From an uncultured Clostridia bacterium (GTDB taxonomy: Bacteria > Bacillota > Clostridia > Christensenellales > QALW01), in NCBI GenBank assembly GCA_934465535.1, contig CAKSKV010000004.1:1-64000 (forward strand): 64,000 bases of DNA, read 5' to 3'. Position 1 is the first letter of the stretch, and every line of letters starts with the position of its first letter. The notes beneath the pieces were generated by a model. It searched no databases. It saw only the letters and a list, made by a program, of their open reading frames with translations, and was not told the origin of the DNA. The position numbers and the translations under genes were made by a program. This document shows, piece after piece, positions 61,617 to 64,000 of this stretch.

Positions 61617-62171
61617 ATGAACTCACGGTATAACCGGACGGAGCTGGGTGAAATGAAAGCGGCGCAGGGGAAATACCTTTTTTGCCGGGCGGCACATATT
61701 CCCCCGACAGAGGCTGCCCGGAATGGGGCTCCAATCGGGATGCGGATACTTTTTATCCCGGCGATGAGGGCGGAAGCATAGTGCTTTTCTATACCGACGG
61801 CACAAGGGCCGAAATTTTCCTGATATTCTGCTATACGCTTTGGTACGGCAGCTTTTTTGCGCCCCTTGCCGCACCGTTTTCCGGGCAGGAAAAGCAGGAC
61901 TGCGCCGCGGAGCTTTTATCGAGCGCGCTTTACAGCAAATGCGCCGGAAAGCGCGACGGAATTTGAGCTTATTTTCCGTGCAGGCCCCTTTGCAAAGGGA
62001 AGCAGCATGGCATGCAGCATTAACGGCGAAAATGTGCCGTGCGCGGCGGAGGAATACGGAGAGGCGGCATGGGGCAGAATACGCGTTACCGTAAAGCCCG
62101 GGGCTGTATATGAAATATGCGTTCGCCGCGAAAACGAAAAGGGCAGCGCGGATTTAAGCGCTGCCGTATAG
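61617..62171 (+). pseudogene. Frameshifted remnant of a gut-Firmicute hypothetical protein
   Basis: A strong ribosome binding site (AAAGGAGAGG) and ATG start MNSRYNRTELGEMKAAQGKYLF in one frame. The matching continuation (PGGTYSPDRGCPEWGSNRD, DTFYPGDEGGSIVLFYTDGT, FCYTLWYG) is in a second frame, and its natural end (EFELIFRAGPFAKGSS, SINGENVPCAAEE) is in a third. At least two frameshifts are needed, the first near a T6 run at 61677-61682. I cannot tell decay from sequencing error. Confidence 0.65.
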
Positions 62172-62181
62172 GAAAAACGGC

Positions 62182-62919
62182 ATGGACTATCTTTATCTTG
62201 TGAAAAATGAAGAGGAGCTTGCACGCCTTAAGCGGCAGACGGAGAATATTCCCCCGCTGCTTGAAGAATATCTTATATTTCTTAAGGAGAATTATCAGGT
62301 GTACAACCCTCCGCGCACCGTTGTATGGGCAGATTGCAGCTGCGCAACACATGCAGTAAGCGAGCTTCCGCTGCCCGCATATACAAATGATGTGCGCACG
62401 GTGATAACGCCGGATGTACAGGTGTGGAAACAGCTTTATCTCCGACAGCCGGAATGCTGCGGGGAAACCTGCGATGCCGTTTGGCTGCGGCAATACTATA
62501 ACGGCCTTTCGCAGCGGAATATATTACAGCTGTTAGGGCATGAAATGGCGCACCACAGCGAGCTGTTTATAGAAGAAGCATATGAAACCGCCATGTGGTT
62601 TGAAGAAGGCATGGCGGAATACATAAGCCGTAAATATTTTCTGACTCCGCAGGAATATGCGCTTCAAAAACAGGCAAACGAGCTTATTGTAAAGCTGCAT
62701 GAGGAAAAACACGGGCCTTTTTCGCTTAAGGATTTTAATTCTTCGTCATACGGCAGGGATATTGCGTATGTTTTTTACTGCTACTGGAAAAGCTTTTTGG
62801 CTGTCGATTCCGCCGTTCAAAAGCACGGCGGCAATGCAGCCGAGGTGTTTGCCGAATTTAGGCGCTTTTATGAAGGCGGCGCAGAAGAAAGCCCGAAAAG
62901 CTGGCTTAACGCAAACTGA
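62182..62919 (+). CDS. Putative zinc metallopeptidase (gluzincin)
   Basis: The 245-residue soluble protein has the zinc motif GHEMAHH (about residues 128-134) and, 20 residues later, MWFEEGMAEYIS with a third Glu ligand, as in gluzincin peptidases such as the DUF2268/M1-like minimal forms. No signal peptide or membrane helix is seen. It starts ten bases after the pseudogene, so it probably belonged to the same unit. Substrate unknown. Confidence 0.75.
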   Translation: MDYLYLVKNEEELARLKRQTENIPPLLEEYLIFLKENYQVYNPPRTVVWADCSCATHAVSELPLPAYTNDVRTVITPDVQVWKQLYLRQPECCGETCDAVWLRQYYNGLSQRNILQLLGHEMAHHSELFIEEAYETAMWFEEGMAEYISRKYFLTPQEYALQKQANELIVKLHEEKHGPFSLKDFNSSSYGRDIAYVFYCYWKSFLAVDSAVQKHGGNAAEVFAEFRRFYEGGAEESPKSWLNAN

Positions 62920-62932
62920 ATACGATATGAAA

Positions 62933-62962
62933 CAAAACCCCGGACAAAAGTCCGGGGTTTTG
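62933..62962. terminator. Bidirectional terminator
   Basis: CAAAACCCCGGAC and GTCCGGGGTTTTG form a perfect 13-bp stem with an AAAA loop, with T-rich ends both ways, between convergent genes. Confidence 0.92.
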
Positions 62963-62983
62963 CGCTGGGTTATACGCTCATTA

Positions 62984-63376
62984 TCAGTGGCAATGTCCGC
63001 AGGAGCACTCCTCATGTTCGTGCTCATGCTCATGCTCGCAGCCGCAGTCGTCGTGGTCGTGATCCTCACAGCCGCATCCGCAGCCGCAGGAGGAGCAGGA
63101 GCCGCCGCAGGAATGACGCTGCTCAAGCCGATTGATAAGGAAGGGGGTAACCGCCTCCATTTCTTCATCGGTAGGCATGGTGAAATCGGCGATCTCGCCG
63201 TCCTGAATCACCGGCTTCATGATATACATTGCCGGCTCTTCGTCCTCGCCCAGATTCTCCTCGGGAGTAACAAAAAGGGCGTAATGATCGTCATTGAAGT
63301 CAAAAGCGTCTATCATGGCAAGAGGCAGCTCGTTGCCGTTTTCATCCTTGAAGTACATTATCTGATTGTCCTGCAT
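62984..63376 (-). CDS. DUF1292 protein with Cys/His-rich tail
   Basis: The 130-residue protein has an N-terminal DUF1292 domain (about residues 1-88; MYFKDENGNELPLAMIDAF, YALFVTPEE) and then a tail of about 40 residues almost entirely Cys, His, Asp, Glu and Gly (CGGSCSSCGCGCGCEDHDHD and HEHEHEHEEC...CGHCH). DUF1292 proteins are common in Firmicutes near yrrK/yqgF genes and have no known activity. The tail looks like a metal-storage or metal-chaperone module; zinc, nickel or copper are all possible. The ATG before QDNQIMY was taken. Confidence 0.88.
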   Translation of the reverse strand: MQDNQIMYFKDENGNELPLAMIDAFDFNDDHYALFVTPEENLGEDEEPAMYIMKPVIQDGEIADFTMPTDEEMEAVTPFLINRLEQRHSCGGSCSSCGCGCGCEDHDHDDCGCEHEHEHEHEECSCGHCH

Positions 63377-63540
63377 TGTGGTTATCCTTTCATAACGGCT
63401 TTCCGCCGGAATATTCATTATTGATTATATTATAACCGCATTTACCGCTTTTGCGCAACTTTTTGGAGCGATTTTATTCTTGTTTTACACACGGTTAACA
63501 TTTTGCCGCCGTTATATGCAGAAAATCGGCGCTGCGGGTG

Positions 63541-64000
63541 TTATTTTTTATCCGCAGTGCTGTCCGCTGCGCCGTCTTTTTCCTCTGCGGCGCATATGCT
63601 GCCGTATATGCATGCCTCCGCGCGTGCATTACTTTCCTCCGCCTGCCCGGTTTGGCCGTTTTGCTCCGGCGTTCGCCGCAGCGCTGCGGGCAGATGCTCC
63701 CGTGCCGATCTTGTAAGCAGAGCAAAGCCCCTCAGTATTAGCCTGCGGGTCTCGGGGTCGGTCTGCTTGAAGGTGCGCAGTATTTTCATAACGCTCTTTC
63801 TGCCGGAAAGCTCGGAAAGCGTAACGGCGTCCGACGAGGACAGCACCATATAGCAGGTGTCAAAAAAGCTTTTTCGCTCCTCAATACCCATGCCGGATAT
63901 CCAGTCATTAAGCATATTCCCCACAAATTCAAGGTTCAGCGATTCCGCCCGCTCCATCTCTCCCGGAGGGACTACGCGCCAGGAATAAAGATCGTGCTGG
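63541..64000 (-). CDS. DUF2974-like (Mbeg1-like) protein, C-terminal part
   Basis: The reading frame is open to the right edge of the window, so the gene is cut. Upstream of the internal ATG at 63957 the in-frame HDLYSWRVVPPGEMER reads as continuing protein. The end of DUF2974 lipase-like proteins has the same layout: a W-x-V motif, then LNLEFVGNMLNDWI and ERKSFFDTCYMVLSSSDAVTLSEL, followed by a variable tail. The catalytic part is outside the window. Assignment rests on pattern memory. Confidence 0.55.
   Translation of the reverse strand, partial: QHDLYSWRVVPPGEMERAESLNLEFVGNMLNDWISGMGIEERKSFFDTCYMVLSSSDAVTLSELSGRKSVMKILRTFKQTDPETRRLILRGFALLTRSAREHLPAALRRTPEQNGQTGQAEESNARAEACIYGSICAAEEKDGAADSTADKK

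Overview
The window reads as a chromosome segment of an anaerobic, low-copy-IS, spore-forming-lineage Firmicute (class Clostridia, probably a gut organism). The signs are sporulation genes yabP and yabQ beside divIC, a T-box leader on leuS, a cobalamin riboswitch, an ECF vitamin transporter, split soj/spo0J (parA/parB) with two perfect parS sites, many near-consensus sigma-A promoters (TTGACA, 17 bp, TATAAT) and strong GGAGG ribosome binding sites. The coding DNA is fairly GC-rich while intergenic DNA is AT-rich. No rRNA, tRNA, CRISPR array or intact insertion sequence was found.

Layout. 1-5.2 kb: a partial lipoprotein, a LacI regulator/EamA permease/Gfo-Idh dehydrogenase operon, and bioY. 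5.3-9.1 kb: yceD-rpmF and, convergent to it, leuS with its T-box leader. 9.2-12.8 kb: a short UvrA-like ATPase and a divergent flavodoxin/ferredoxin (EFR1-type) protein. 12.8-26.0 kb: the most striking region, one long minus-strand operon driven by a perfect promoter and a cobalamin riboswitch. It encodes a giant surface protein that combines an alpha/alpha toroid with a transcobalamin-like C-terminal (DUF4430) domain, a second toroid surface protein, a membrane-anchored DUF4430 protein, EcfT, a fused double EcfA ATPase, an ECF S component and a homocysteine methyltransferase. I read this as a corrinoid capture, import and use system built on bacterial intrinsic-factor/transcobalamin-like proteins, in both fused and split form.

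26.1-34.5 kb: TrkH/TrkA potassium uptake, yabP-yabQ-divIC, a GT2-GtrA glycosyltransferase, uppP, two parS sites, and parA-parB. 34.6-41.2 kb: plsC, an SH3 protein, a lipoprotein, a short alanyl-tRNA synthetase and citramalate synthase. 41.3-42.9 kb: an AT-rich DUF2971 gene bracketed by two almost identical 157-158 bp repeat elements; a third diverged copy lies at 37.4 kb. 42.9-46.2 kb: a PTS-IIC-like permease, TatD, a TatD-linked radical SAM protein and a membrane-linked GNAT-like protein. 46.6-54.8 kb: an ABC-F ATPase, polysaccharide deacetylase, M14 carboxypeptidase, a lipoprotein and a glycerophosphodiester phosphodiesterase.

55.0-61.6 kb: a tandem OB-fold SSB, then an apparent ribosome-mediated attenuator (25-residue leader ORF whose own RBS is complementary to a segment inside it, followed by a terminator) in front of two ABC exporter subunits and DUF1854. 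The first exporter subunit carries a collagen-like Gly-Gly-Pro tract and both carry zinc ribbons. 61.6-64 kb: a frameshifted pseudogene, a small gluzincin metallopeptidase, a DUF1292 protein with a Cys/His-rich tail, and the C-terminal end of a DUF2974-like protein running off the window.
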